From Gammaproteobacteria bacterium (GTDB lineage: Bacteria; Pseudomonadota; Gammaproteobacteria; Pseudomonadales; Litorivicinaceae), in assembly GCA_024640985.1 (NCBI GenBank), contig JAHEDY010000005.1, positions 1 to 64,000 of the forward strand: 64,000 nt of DNA, given 5' to 3'. The notes beneath the pieces are model-generated. The model was not told where the DNA came from, ran no database searches, and saw only the letters and a program-made list of their open reading frames with translations. Both the position numbers and the translations under genes were made by a program. Shown piece by piece: positions 40,237 to 49,108 of this stretch (positions within the stretch are counted from its first letter, which is position 1; each line of letters starts with the position of its first letter).

Positions 40237-41787
40237 ATGGCGAAAGATCAATTAATCATTTTTGATACGACCTTGCGCGATGGGGAACAAAGCCCCGGCG
40301 CATCAATGACGCGCGATGAAAAAGTTCGCATTGCCAAGGCCCTCGAGCGACTCCGAGTCGATGTCATCGAAGCCGGTTTTGCTGTGGCGAGTCCCGGTGA
40401 CTTTGAGGCTGTGAAAGCTGTCGCTGAAGCGATTACAGAGTCAACCGTCTGTAGTTTGGCACGCGCACTGGATCGCGATATCGAAGTGGCTGCGGAGGCG
40501 ATCGCGCCGGCGCCGCGACGTCGGATCCACACGTTTATCGCCACCAGTCCGATTCATATGAAGCATAAATTGAAGCTTGAGCCTGAGCAGGTGATTGAGC
40601 AGGCTATCTATGCGGTGAAAAAGGCCCGTCAATACACCGACGATGTGGAGTTTTCAGCCGAGGACGCAGGTCGTTCGGACATTGACTTCTTGGCACGTGT
40701 CTTCGAAGCCGTGATCAATGCCGGCGCCACCACCTGTAATTTCCCGGATACGGTCGGCTATAACCTCCCGTTTCAGATCGAAGAGACGGTACGCACACTC
40801 CTCACGAAAATTCCCAATGCAGACAAGGCGGTATTTTCGGTGCATTGCCATAATGATCTTGGGTTGGCTGTTGCGAATTCACTGGCAGCTGTGCGGGCTG
40901 GGTGTCGTCAAGTGGAATGCACCATCAATGGCTTAGGGGAGAGAGCTGGGAATACGTCACTGGAAGAGATTGTTATGGCGGTGAAGACGCGCTCGGATAT
41001 CGTTGACGTGGAAACACACATTGATACACGACACATTGTGCCTGCGTCTCGTCTCGTGTCCTCGATTACGGGTTTCCCAGTCCAACCAAACAAAGCCATT
41101 GTCGGTGCCAATGCTTTCGCGCATGAGTCAGGCATTCATCAGGATGGTGTCTTAAAACACCGCGAAACCTATGAAATCATGCGAGCTGAAGACGTCGGTT
41201 GGAACACCAATAAAATGGTCTTGGGGAAGCACTCAGGTCGTGCGGCCTTTAAATCCAGACTGGATGAATTAGGGATTACGCTCGCTGATGATCAGGCCTT
41301 AAATGATGCCTTTGCGCGCTTTAAAGATCTGGCCGATCGTAAGCATGAGATTTTCGATGAAGATCTTCAGGCGTTGATGAATGCACAAAAAATGGAAGCA
41401 GATAGTGCTCGGTATGAACTGTCGGATCTATCAGTGACATCGAAACTGGGTATTGCTCCAACAGCGTATTTGACATTACGAGTTGATGGCGCTGAAGTGG
41501 ATGTGTCCGCCCAAGGCGATGGCCCAGTTGATGCCGTCTACAAAGCCATTGAGTCGGTTGCAAATTCAGGCAGTGATCTGCAGTTGTACTCGGTCAATGC
41601 CATCACGACAGGAACCGATTCGCAGGGTGAAGTGACCGTGCGGCTTGAGAAATCTGGACGCATTGTCAATGGGTTAGGGGCAGATACAGACATTATTGTG
41701 GCATCAGCAAAAGCCTATTTGCACGCGCTCAATTTAATCGAAAAGCCTCTGGATAAGCAGCACCCGCAAAAATCTGAAGGAATCTGA
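40237..41787 (+). CDS. leuA: 2-isopropylmalate synthase
   Basis: Commits 2-ketoisovalerate and acetyl-CoA to leucine synthesis. The 516-residue protein has the HMGL-like barrel with [16 protein letters not shown], the metal site [13 protein letters not shown], and a C-terminal LeuA allosteric domain (about 385-510) for leucine feedback. This is the E. coli-type (long) enzyme. GGAG lies 8 nt upstream of the ATG within a hairpin. It ends by sharing one base with the next gene (TGATG). leuBCD are not here. Confidence 0.96.
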   Translation: MAKDQLIIFDTTLRDGEQSPGASMTRDEKVRIAKALERLRVDVIEAGFAVASPGDFEAVKAVAEAITESTVCSLARALDRDIEVAAEAIAPAPRRRIHTFIATSPIHMKHKLKLEPEQVIEQAIYAVKKARQYTDDVEFSAEDAGRSDIDFLARVFEAVINAGATTCNFPDTVGYNLPFQIEETVRTLLTKIPNADKAVFSVHCHNDLGLAVANSLAAVRAGCRQVECTINGLGERAGNTSLEEIVMAVKTRSDIVDVETHIDTRHIVPASRLVSSITGFPVQPNKAIVGANAFAHESGIHQDGVLKHRETYEIMRAEDVGWNTNKMVLGKHSGRAAFKSRLDELGITLADDQALNDAFARFKDLADRKHEIFDEDLQALMNAQKMEADSARYELSDLSVTSKLGIAPTAYLTLRVDGAEVDVSAQGDGPVDAVYKAIESVANSGSDLQLYSVNAITTGTDSQGEVTVRLEKSGRIVNGLGADTDIIVASAKAYLHALNLIEKPLDKQHPQKSEGI

Positions 41788-42485
41788 TGCAAGGCTTGCC
41801 ACCACAGGAGTCGCGAAAGATTCTGGATGCGATGGGTATTCCAGTGGTGGTGTTGCGTGATCGTCAACCTGATGCAATGACTGATGATCACCCGACCCCT
41901 GCTGCGAGCTCCTCAATGCCTCAGATGGCCTCTGAACTGGTCAAGCAATTCGTCTCTGAGACAGTAGTAGAGATCAATCCGATTGATCCTGAGGCTCCTG
42001 CATCAAACCCTCCGGTTGAATCCACCGTACCTTCTGAGCCAGTTGAGACTGAGGCTGCTTCTAATGCAAAGCCAATTCAATTTACCTTGGTCAGTGCGGT
42101 TTCAGATGACACTTTATTAGCGTGTGAACTCCCTGAGTGGGCTGGTGGCTTACTCGAAGGGCGTCTCACAGGCCTGTGCTCAGATTTAATGCGTGCGTTG
42201 TCACCGATATCTCAAGAGAGTGATTGGCAATATTTTCATTGGCCGATCGCTGGTATTAAAGATCAAAGCGAGTCGGCCGCGATCGAAGCCTTGGATGCTT
42301 GGTTACATCGACGATGGGCAGAAACGACAGCGCAAGATCCGACCATTGTCTTGGCGGTATCGCAGTTGGATCTCTCATCGATTTTTGCCGATGCTCTGAT
42401 TCTCCCGACGCTTGATGAGCTTGCTGTTTCAGCGGATCGGAAACGGCACGCTTGGCATGTGATTCAAGAGTCTCGACGTGCCTGA
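41787..42485 (+). CDS. Probable DNA polymerase III psi subunit (HolD-like)
   Basis: A 232-residue protein directly before rimI, the position of holD in E. coli and of the divergent psi subunit in pseudomonads. The N-terminus ESRKILDAMGIPVVVLRDR resembles the E. coli psi N-terminus (LQQLGITQWSLR), the part that binds chi. A low-complexity Pro/Ser/Glu linker (about 30-95) follows, then a folded C-terminal domain ending LPTLDELAVSADRKRHAWHVI. Clamp-loader function is inferred from position and this weak similarity. It overlaps rimI by 8 bp. Confidence 0.55.
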   Translation: MQGLPPQESRKILDAMGIPVVVLRDRQPDAMTDDHPTPAASSSMPQMASELVKQFVSETVVEINPIDPEAPASNPPVESTVPSEPVETEAASNAKPIQFTLVSAVSDDTLLACELPEWAGGLLEGRLTGLCSDLMRALSPISQESDWQYFHWPIAGIKDQSESAAIEALDAWLHRRWAETTAQDPTIVLAVSQLDLSSIFADALILPTLDELAVSADRKRHAWHVIQESRRA

Positions 42486-42948
42486 CTCGCTGACGTTTCG
42501 ATTGATGCAAGAGTTGGATCTCGACGCAGTCTGTGCATTAGAAGCTCGCGCCTATGAGTTTCCGTGGTCGAGAGCCATTATTGGCGGATGTACCACAGTT
42601 CCATACCGGATTTGGCTCGGCACGCGCGCAGGTGAGACAGTTCATGTGTGTCAGGCGTTTCTCTCGATTACGCTTGATGAAGCACATATTTTAAACGTGT
42701 CTGTGGAGCCAAGCCTGCAAGGGAATGGATTGGGGAGCCAAATGCTCGTCCATTTGATTGAAGATGCCAGGGAGCAGGGTGCACGTCAGATGTTCTTGGA
42801 AGTCCGTGAGTCGAATCCAGCAGCCATTCAGATGTACATGAACCACGGGTTTAATGAAGTGGGGCGACGGCGGCATTATTATCCGACAGCCACAGGGCGA
42901 GAAGACGCCCTGGTGTTTGGATTGCAGTTACGATTTGATCAAATCTGA
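42478..42948 (+). CDS. rimI: Ribosomal protein S18-alanine N-acetyltransferase
   Basis: GNAT acetyltransferase that acetylates the N-terminal Ala of S18. The 156-residue protein starts at a GTG inside the previous gene. The acetyl-CoA loop is VEPSLQGNGLGSQML, preceded by the RimI-like EARAYEFPWS and followed by LEVRESNPAAIQMYMNHGFNEVGRRRHYY. The 3' end overlaps the convergent fabY gene by 21 bp. Confidence 0.93.
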   Translation: MPDSLTFRLMQELDLDAVCALEARAYEFPWSRAIIGGCTTVPYRIWLGTRAGETVHVCQAFLSITLDEAHILNVSVEPSLQGNGLGSQMLVHLIEDAREQGARQMFLEVRESNPAAIQMYMNHGFNEVGRRRHYYPTATGREDALVFGLQLRFDQI

Positions 42949-44769
42949 GTATTTCGTTTTTGCTTGGTCGAGCGGCAGGCTATGGCCAAACCCAGGGACC
43001 GAGACTGACGTGGCGGTCATTTCTAAATCAGATCCGTCGACGATGTTCTCGCCATAATGGTAGAGGATCTCGATGGTGCCCCGATCTATCTCATGACGAT
43101 ATCTTTCCTGCCTTGCTCGAACTTCGTCTGAGCCTGCGATCTGGATTGGGCCATGGCGTGACTGAAGCAGTGTCGCAGTTGCTTCGGGAGATAACACAGC
43201 GGCAGTTGCGTTATTACCGCCAAATCCTTTGGCATTAATGAGCGCAGCCGAGAGTGTTTGCTCACGAGAATGTAAGACAAACTCGAGCCCCTGTTGAATG
43301 ACATCAGGGGCTAATGTCTCGGTTGTTTGGATGCCGGGCGCAATTTGTGATGCAAAAGCACCTAGGCTGACCGCCAGCTGATCACCTCCGGCGGTTCCTT
43401 GAGAATGCCCAAGTTGACTCTTAACGGCACTGACCATCCACCGATCAATGCCAAAAGCTTGAGCCACGCGTGAGAGAACATCGGACTCAGTCACCCGGTT
43501 TTGAGGTGTACTGGTGCCATGTGCTTGCACCAAGGTTTCATGCGCGAGCACATCCTGCCCCAATAAATCACGAATACTGGCGGCTGCCTGGGCGAGGGTT
43601 AGATAGTTACCCGCACCTGGGGCTGAAATGCTCCGCTTGCCGCCATCGGCGTGGCTCGCCACGGTCGGTACTGAACCATAAATGGTTGCGCCTAATTCCA
43701 GAGCCAACTGGTCATCCATCAAGATGACATACTGACTGGATTCACCTATGGTGAAACCGCAATTGAGACCAAAAGGCCGGCTGGTGCGTCGGTAGTTCGG
43801 GGTTTCGGTGTCACCGAGTCCATCGAGCTCTCGAAGACCTTGGTCTTCAGCGAGGGCGCCCATCGCACGAAAGCCTTCGATGACTTCTGGCGTAATTGGG
43901 CAGTCAGCACCACCGACGATCGCGACTTTATAGCGTCCTTCTTGAATTCCATCGACTGCATTGTGGAGGTTGTAGAGGAAGCTAGCGCAGGCCCCCATGC
44001 TCGCTCCCGAGCGTCCAAGACTCCCAAGTACGTACGCGTTACTGAAATCGGCGGGCATCTGCGGATAACCAAGCGGTAGTTGTTTTGAAGTGGTTCGTTT
44101 GCCGAGCAATGCACTTTTCAGCATCCCCCCAAAACCTGATTCATCCATCTGTCCGATAGATGATCCGGCAAAGACAGCAACTTGGTTTGGCGCAATGTGA
44201 TGTTTGATGTGATGCCACTGAAGCCCGGAGCTAAGCCAGCAGTCGGATAAGGCGAACAATGCTAACTGGAGCGTTCGCGGGTGATTGCGTGACGGATAAA
44301 ACATATCTGGCCGAAATCCTGTCGGTGCCATTCCGGCCGCTTGGACGGATAGTTTTCGCGTACAAGGTTTCAACACATCTCCAGGTTCGATGACATATTC
44401 CGTCAGGCGGCCTTCTTTGCGACCGATACTCCAACCGATCGGTAAAGGATTTGGTATCTGAAGTGGTCCCAGCCAGATGGATGACGCTTCTTTCGTGTGG
44501 CCAAGACGATTGAGAGCTACTGCATCAGGATTAAACCAGTCGGGATGAATTCGACGGATCAGTGTATTCTCAAGGACATGTCGAGCTTGCGCTTCGTTCA
44601 TTGAGATGTCGGGACCTAGACCAATGAGTGCTCCAATCTGATCAACGGTTCGAGCTGTCTCAGATGGTGTGAGGGCATCCATGATCAGACGTCTGAATGC
44701 TTGATGATCTGAGCTTCGGCCGGCAGCGTTGATGCCGCCAAACCCGACGATAAGTGGTAATGCAGTCAC
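42928..44769 (-). CDS. fabY: Beta-ketoacyl-ACP synthase FabY (KAS I/III-like initiator)
   Basis: A long ketosynthase of about 613 residues. FabY of Pseudomonas (634 residues) starts fatty acid synthesis in place of FabH and begins with a similar LPVIVGFGG. Here the frame opens at a TTG at 44805, but the GTG at 44769 gives VTALPLIVGFGGINAAGRSSDH, which suits the family better. The catalytic triad is Cys in GASMGACASFLYNLHNAV, His in VQAHGTSTPQNR and His in KSQLGHSQGTAGGDQ. It is monocistronic, convergent with rimI and divergent from ampD. Confidence 0.85.
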   Translation of the reverse strand: MTALPLIVGFGGINAAGRSSDHQAFRRLIMDALTPSETARTVDQIGALIGLGPDISMNEAQARHVLENTLIRRIHPDWFNPDAVALNRLGHTKEASSIWLGPLQIPNPLPIGWSIGRKEGRLTEYVIEPGDVLKPCTRKLSVQAAGMAPTGFRPDMFYPSRNHPRTLQLALFALSDCWLSSGLQWHHIKHHIAPNQVAVFAGSSIGQMDESGFGGMLKSALLGKRTTSKQLPLGYPQMPADFSNAYVLGSLGRSGASMGACASFLYNLHNAVDGIQEGRYKVAIVGGADCPITPEVIEGFRAMGALAEDQGLRELDGLGDTETPNYRRTSRPFGLNCGFTIGESSQYVILMDDQLALELGATIYGSVPTVASHADGGKRSISAPGAGNYLTLAQAAASIRDLLGQDVLAHETLVQAHGTSTPQNRVTESDVLSRVAQAFGIDRWMVSAVKSQLGHSQGTAGGDQLAVSLGAFASQIAPGIQTTETLAPDVIQQGLEFVLHSREQTLSAALINAKGFGGNNATAAVLSPEATATLLQSRHGPIQIAGSDEVRARQERYRHEIDRGTIEILYHYGENIVDGSDLEMTATSVSVPGFGHSLPLDQAKTKYSDLIKS

Positions 44770-44806
44770 TGTATTATCCGCGATTGAAAGGACGTAATGT
44801 AACAAG

Positions 44807-45352
44807 ATGAGGCCTTGTTGTGCTATGCAGAATCACCGCTTTTCTGATGCTTTATGGATTCCGAGTCCACATTTTGACGAAAGACCCGATTCATCGATCT
44901 CTTTGATCGTGATTCATGCCATTTCTTTGCCCCCTGGATTATTCAATCCGCTGCCGGTGTTGGCGTTCTTCCAAGGGACCTTAAATCATGAGATGGATGC
45001 CTATTTCGAGGCGATCAAAACCGTGCGTGTTTCCTCGCACTTGGTAATTGGTCGTGACGGCGCGATGTATCAGCCAGTTGCCTTTGATCAGCGAGCCTGG
45101 CATGCCGGTGAGTCGAGTTTTTCAGGGCAATCGGGGTGCAATGATTTCAGTATCGGTATTGAGTTAATTGGCGCAGAAGAGGGTCCATTCACCGATGCGC
45201 AGTATCGGGTATTAGCGACGGTTTGCCAGAGGCTCTGCCAGACTTACGATATTCCTGTTGACCAGATCGTTGGGCACCGTGACATCGCCCCTGGTCGAAA
45301 AGTTGATCCAGGAGCCGATTTTGACTACGGGAGGATTCGGCCGACGATTTAA
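44807..45352 (+). CDS. ampD: 1,6-anhydro-N-acetylmuramyl-L-alanine amidase AmpD
   Basis: Cytoplasmic zinc amidase for peptidoglycan recycling, which removes the peptide from anhydro-muropeptides brought in by AmpG (59532 in this window). Zinc and catalytic residues lie in LIVIHAISLPPG, SSHLVIGRDGAMYQ and GHRDIAPGRKVDPGADFD. The frame gives 181 residues from 44807; the ATG at 44825 (MQNHRFSDALWIPSPHFDERP) matches the E. coli N-terminus better, and neither has a good ribosome site. The stop overlaps the convergent AEC carrier gene by 4 bp. Confidence 0.93.
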   Translation: MRPCCAMQNHRFSDALWIPSPHFDERPDSSISLIVIHAISLPPGLFNPLPVLAFFQGTLNHEMDAYFEAIKTVRVSSHLVIGRDGAMYQPVAFDQRAWHAGESSFSGQSGCNDFSIGIELIGAEEGPFTDAQYRVLATVCQRLCQTYDIPVDQIVGHRDIAPGRKVDPGADFDYGRIRPTI

Positions 45353-46242
45353 AACGGTGGTGCGAGAGCCAGAGCCAGTGGCATCCAGACAATCGCGCCG
45401 ATATTGCCGATCAACACAATTGAAGCCACACGTGTCGGTTCCTGATTGTATCGTTCTGCAATCATGTAATTGAGTACCCCCGGTGGAAGCGCTGCGAAGA
45501 CCAAAAACACACTCCACTGCAGTGGATCCAGTTGCAGTAGCGGCTGCAGGGCAAAGGCAATGCCGAGCCCTAAGACCGGGCAGAGGATTGCTGCGAATAA
45601 TCCAGTCCCAAAGTCGTTGGTACTCACATCTTGCATGCGAACACCCAACGCAAAGAGGACCAGGGGAATGACAATTTGACCGAGCATATCGAGAGGGATT
45701 AGTGCGATTTCAGGAATGTGTGTGTGGGTAAAGCCGACGAACAATCCAGCAAAGGTCGCCAGGATTGTTGGGATCGATAATGCGTTCAGCACTTTGGCGC
45801 GGCGGTCGAGGATGTAAAAGCCCAGCGTAAAATGTAAAAACATAGAAATGATAAAGATCACAATCATTGCGGGCATTGCTGCTTCACCGAAGGCTAACAG
45901 CACGAGAGGCAGAGCTAAATTTCCAGTGTTGGTAAACATCATGGGTGGAATCAATGTTTTGGGCTGGATACCTGTGAGCTTGCAGATTGGCCAAGTCAGA
46001 ACCGCAGACCCGAGAATGATGCCGAGGGTACCTATCGTCAGTGGAAGATAGTCTGTGAGATCGACTGACTTCGATGCCAAGACCGAAAAAATCAACATGG
46101 GTACGAAAAGTTCCATATTGACTTGGTTGATGGTCGACATGTTGGGTTTGCGCCAACGACCATAAAGATAGCCGATCATGACGACAATCAATACCGGAAT
46201 GACACTCCCGAGAATACGATCAAGAATGACATCATTAGCCAT
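45349..46242 (-). CDS. AEC family transporter
   Basis: A 297-residue membrane protein with about ten hydrophobic helices and the auxin-efflux-carrier fold (VIPVLIVVMIGYLYGRWRKP at the N-terminus, FTNTGNLALPLVLLAFG in the middle, ALPPGVLNYMIAERYNQEPTRVA near the end). Bacterial members move malate, malonate, lactate or related acids. It lies 61 bp after lldD on the same strand without a visible terminator, so it may belong to the lactate/TRAP operon. The substrate is inferred from context only. Confidence 0.82.
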   Translation of the reverse strand: MANDVILDRILGSVIPVLIVVMIGYLYGRWRKPNMSTINQVNMELFVPMLIFSVLASKSVDLTDYLPLTIGTLGIILGSAVLTWPICKLTGIQPKTLIPPMMFTNTGNLALPLVLLAFGEAAMPAMIVIFIISMFLHFTLGFYILDRRAKVLNALSIPTILATFAGLFVGFTHTHIPEIALIPLDMLGQIVIPLVLFALGVRMQDVSTNDFGTGLFAAILCPVLGLGIAFALQPLLQLDPLQWSVFLVFAALPPGVLNYMIAERYNQEPTRVASIVLIGNIGAIVWMPLALALAPPF

Positions 46243-46303
46243 GTTGCATGAGGTTCCTTAGCAAGCGCCACCAGGCCGCTCGATGACAGTTTGGAGGTCC
46301 AGA

Positions 46304-47461
46304 TTACTTCCGATGGAAGCCGTCGGGAACCATTAAGATCTCTTGGTCGATATCACTCATTCGGGTTCGGCCGCAAAGACCCATGGTGGTATCGAGTTCT
46401 TTATGAATCACTCTGAGTGCATCTGTGACACCTTGTTCGCCATTAGCTCCTAAGCCGTAGGTGTAAGCGCGACCGATCATGGTCCCTTTGGCTCCGAGTG
46501 CAATCGCCTTCAGGACGTCTTGCCCTGAGCGGATTCCACTATCAAACATGACTTCGGTTTGATGGCCCACGGTATCGACGATGTGTGAAAGCATCCGAAT
46601 TGAACTCGACGCACCATCCAGTTGTCGTCCGCCATGGTTTGAGACCACAATCGCATCAGCGCCTAGGTCGGCTGCTTTTTTCGCGTCCTCGGCATCTAAG
46701 ATGCCTTTCAGGATGACCTTGCCGTCCCACATTTCCATCAGTTGCCCGATGCGCTTCCAGTCCAGCGATTGATCAAAAGCCTCCGCGGTCCAGCTGCTGA
46801 GTGATGACGCATCACTAACACCTTTCGCGTGACCAACGATATTGCCGAAGAATCGCCGTTTGGTCCCCAGCATTTCAAGCCCCCAGCTGACTTTGGTCAT
46901 CATGTCCGCAATGGATTTGACGGTGAGTTTTGGTGGAGCTGAGAGCCCGTTCTTCAAATCTTTGTGACGCTGCCCAAGCATCTGTAGATCGACAGTGATC
47001 ACTAATGCGGAGCAATTCGCCGCTTTGGCGCGCTCCATGAGTCGACGCATGAAATCATCGTCTTTGAGCGTGTAAACCTGAAACCAAAACGGCTGATCGG
47101 TATGTTCAGCGACATCTTCGATGGAGCAAATTGACATCGTTGAGAGGGTGAATGGGATGCCAAATTTGGCCGCTGCGCGTGCTGCTTTAATTTCACCGTC
47201 AGCGCATTGCATGCCCGTTAATCCAACAGGTGCTAATGCCACTGGCATCGACACATTGTGTCCAATCATTGTGGTTTCGGTAGAGCGACCTTCCATGTTG
47301 ACAGCAATTTTTTGGCGAAACCGGAGATCTTGGAAGTCGGTTGTGTTTTCAACAAAGGTTTGCTCTGTCCAGCTGCCGGTTTCCGCATAGTCATAGAACA
47401 TTTTGGGAACACGACGTTTATAAATCTGTTTGAGATCCTCAATGCAGGTGATGACTGTCAT
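46304..47461 (-). CDS. lldD: L-lactate dehydrogenase (FMN, quinone-type)
   Basis: FMN-dependent alpha-hydroxy-acid dehydrogenase of 385 residues that oxidises L-lactate to pyruvate at the inner membrane. Key residues are Tyr in YDYAETGSWTE, the FMN segment LAPVGLTGM, QVYTLKDD, ITVDLQMLGQRHKD, and the active-site His and Arg in VVSNHGGRQLDG. AAGGA precedes the ATG by 8 nt. Two perfect copies of TGGTC-W-GACCA lie 31 and 97 bp upstream, which suggests control by the PdhR-like regulator at 53557. Another alpha-hydroxy acid (mandelate, glycolate) cannot be excluded. Confidence 0.88.
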   Translation of the reverse strand: MTVITCIEDLKQIYKRRVPKMFYDYAETGSWTEQTFVENTTDFQDLRFRQKIAVNMEGRSTETTMIGHNVSMPVALAPVGLTGMQCADGEIKAARAAAKFGIPFTLSTMSICSIEDVAEHTDQPFWFQVYTLKDDDFMRRLMERAKAANCSALVITVDLQMLGQRHKDLKNGLSAPPKLTVKSIADMMTKVSWGLEMLGTKRRFFGNIVGHAKGVSDASSLSSWTAEAFDQSLDWKRIGQLMEMWDGKVILKGILDAEDAKKAADLGADAIVVSNHGGRQLDGASSSIRMLSHIVDTVGHQTEVMFDSGIRSGQDVLKAIALGAKGTMIGRAYTYGLGANGEQGVTDALRVIHKELDTTMGLCGRTRMSDIDQEILMVPDGFHRK

Positions 47462-47491
47462 CTGGATGTTCCTTTTCCTTGATGAAAATAA

Positions 47492-47502
47492 TGGTCTGAC
47501 CA
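47492..47502. promoter_or_regulatory. PdhR/FadR-family operator-like palindrome, lldD proximal
   Basis: TGGTCTGACCA, a perfect 11-bp palindrome around a central base, lies 31 bp before the lldD ATG. It satisfies the FadR-subfamily pattern TnGTnnnACnA and is identical to the two copies before the regulator gene at 53557. Confidence 0.7.
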
Positions 47503-47557
47503 GTGAATCAATTAATGCGTTAAATGATAGATATATTAACGGTTGGTCGATATCTGA

Positions 47558-47568
47558 TGGTCAGACCA
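47558..47568. promoter_or_regulatory. PdhR/FadR-family operator-like palindrome, lldD distal
   Basis: TGGTCAGACCA, the same palindrome read from the other strand, is 66 bp from the proximal copy. Extra TGGTC half-sites lie on either side (47544 and 47571). The two full sites bracket the AT-rich stretch where an lldD promoter would be expected. Confidence 0.7.
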
Positions 47569-47573
47569 CTTGG

Positions 47574-47774
47574 TCAGTCTTTTTGCTTCGTGGTTTCTTC
47601 CCAAAGATCATAGCAGGCCATTCCAACGACAAAAATCGCGATCAAAGCGAATGGGAGGCCGCCCCAGAATCCTGCGAAACCGGTCGAAATACTGTGCGAT
47701 AGACCGAAAATAAAGGTTGCGAACAAGGCAGTGGCGATGAGCCCGAGGATTTGTTTTACGCGTTGTGAAAGCAT
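47574..47774 (-). CDS. Small membrane protein between amidase and lldD
   Basis: A 66-residue protein I do not recognise. It has two hydrophobic helices (QILGLIATALFATFIFGLSH and FAGFWGGLPFALIAIFVVGMACYDLW) and short charged ends. Its ATG shares one base with the amidase stop (TAATG), so it is very probably translated with it. The size resembles small accessory subunits of membrane transporters, but no function can be assigned. Confidence 0.65.
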   Translation of the reverse strand: MLSQRVKQILGLIATALFATFIFGLSHSISTGFAGFWGGLPFALIAIFVVGMACYDLWEETTKQKD

Positions 47775-49108
47775 TAGCCTTCTCCTTCATCAAATAATTC
47801 ATTCGTCAACCAGTGCGCGGTCCTCAAAAGGCGCGCATCGTCTCTCATGCGTCCGATTAATTGAACGCCGATCGGTAACCCATGTTCTCCCTGCAGAATC
47901 GGAAGATTCAGGGTTGGGAGCCCCGCAAGCGTCCAAACGGTGCAGAAAATAGGATTTCCAGTATGTCCTTCATTCAACAAAGGTGCTTCTCCAGACGCTG
48001 ATGGCGAAAGAATGGCATCAAAATCTTCAAAGAAATTGTCGAAGAAAGCAGTCAGCGAGTGTTTGATATCAAGCGCCTCTTGATACTGATCTTCAGAATA
48101 CGCTGCGCCTTGCGTCAGCATCGAGCGCAATGTCTCAGACAGTTGATCATGACCAAATAAGCCCATGGTCTCAAATGCAGCCGCGGCTTCTTTAAGATGA
48201 ATAATTCGCTGTGACTCGATCAATTGATCAAAGACCGGCGGTGCTTCTAAGACCTCGATGCGCCCTTCAAGTGCTTCGGCAATCTCGCGAAAACCTTCGG
48301 TGCAGGCGTGTTCCTGCAGGTCTTGGTAGGGAAGTGTGAAAATCGCCAAATTCGGCTGCATCGGTGGATCGGATAAATAACCTTCAACGCAGTTCGGTCG
48401 CGGAGCGGCGATACTGTGTGGATCGCGGCTATCGTGAACCGATAACACATCAACGATCGAGGCGATATCAGCAAGCGATGCTGCGAATACACCCATCTGA
48501 TCGAGTGTGGGTGATTGCTCGAAGACTCCTGTTCGGGAAATAATTCCAGCTGAGGGTTTCATCGCGTAGACACCGCAGTAAGACGCTGGACGAATGACCG
48601 AACCATTGGTTTGCGAGCCAATCGCAATCGGAACTTCTCCGGCTGCCACTGCGGCCGCTGAACCGGCCGATGATCCTCCAGGCGAATGCTCCAATGAGTG
48701 AGGGTTCTTCGTTCTGGCTGGATGCAAGGCCGCGAATTCGGTGGTCTCAGTTTTCCCAAGAATGACAGCGCCCGCTGCCTCTAATGCGTCAACGAGCGCG
48801 GCGTTTCTTTCAGACACCTGTCCCATCAGCGGAGATCCGCAGCCATGCGGCATTCCTTTAACCTCAATGATATCTTTGAGGCCAATGGGACAGCCATGTA
48901 AAGCCCCCATCGCGCTGCCGTCTTTTCGCAACCAATCCATAGCATCGGCGCGCTCCAGTGCACGATCACGGTCAATATAAGACCAAGCTCCAATCGCGTC
49001 TGGTGAATCAATTTGCGAGAGACAGTGTTCGGTCCATTGCCGAGTGGTCAATTGACCGTCAGCAATGGCTACGACTGTCTCTGCGACTGTTTGCGTTGAG
49101 TCGGGCAC
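47774..49108 (-). CDS. Amidase, amidase-signature family
   Basis: A 444-residue amidase-signature enzyme. The Ser-cisSer-Lys triad is present: Lys in GCPIGLKDIIEVKG, and the two Ser in SPGGSSAGSAAAVAAGEVPIAIGSQTNGSVIRPA. This family includes GatA, urea-related amidohydrolases and many amide hydrolases. It is too short and alone to be GatA of the GatCAB complex. The start is a GTG overlapping the dctM stop, so it belongs to the TRAP operon and may release an acid from an imported amide. Confidence 0.85.
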   Translation of the reverse strand: MPDSTQTVAETVVAIADGQLTTRQWTEHCLSQIDSPDAIGAWSYIDRDRALERADAMDWLRKDGSAMGALHGCPIGLKDIIEVKGMPHGCGSPLMGQVSERNAALVDALEAAGAVILGKTETTEFAALHPARTKNPHSLEHSPGGSSAGSAAAVAAGEVPIAIGSQTNGSVIRPASYCGVYAMKPSAGIISRTGVFEQSPTLDQMGVFAASLADIASIVDVLSVHDSRDPHSIAAPRPNCVEGYLSDPPMQPNLAIFTLPYQDLQEHACTEGFREIAEALEGRIEVLEAPPVFDQLIESQRIIHLKEAAAAFETMGLFGHDQLSETLRSMLTQGAAYSEDQYQEALDIKHSLTAFFDNFFEDFDAILSPSASGEAPLLNEGHTGNPIFCTVWTLAGLPTLNLPILQGEHGLPIGVQLIGRMRDDARLLRTAHWLTNELFDEGEG

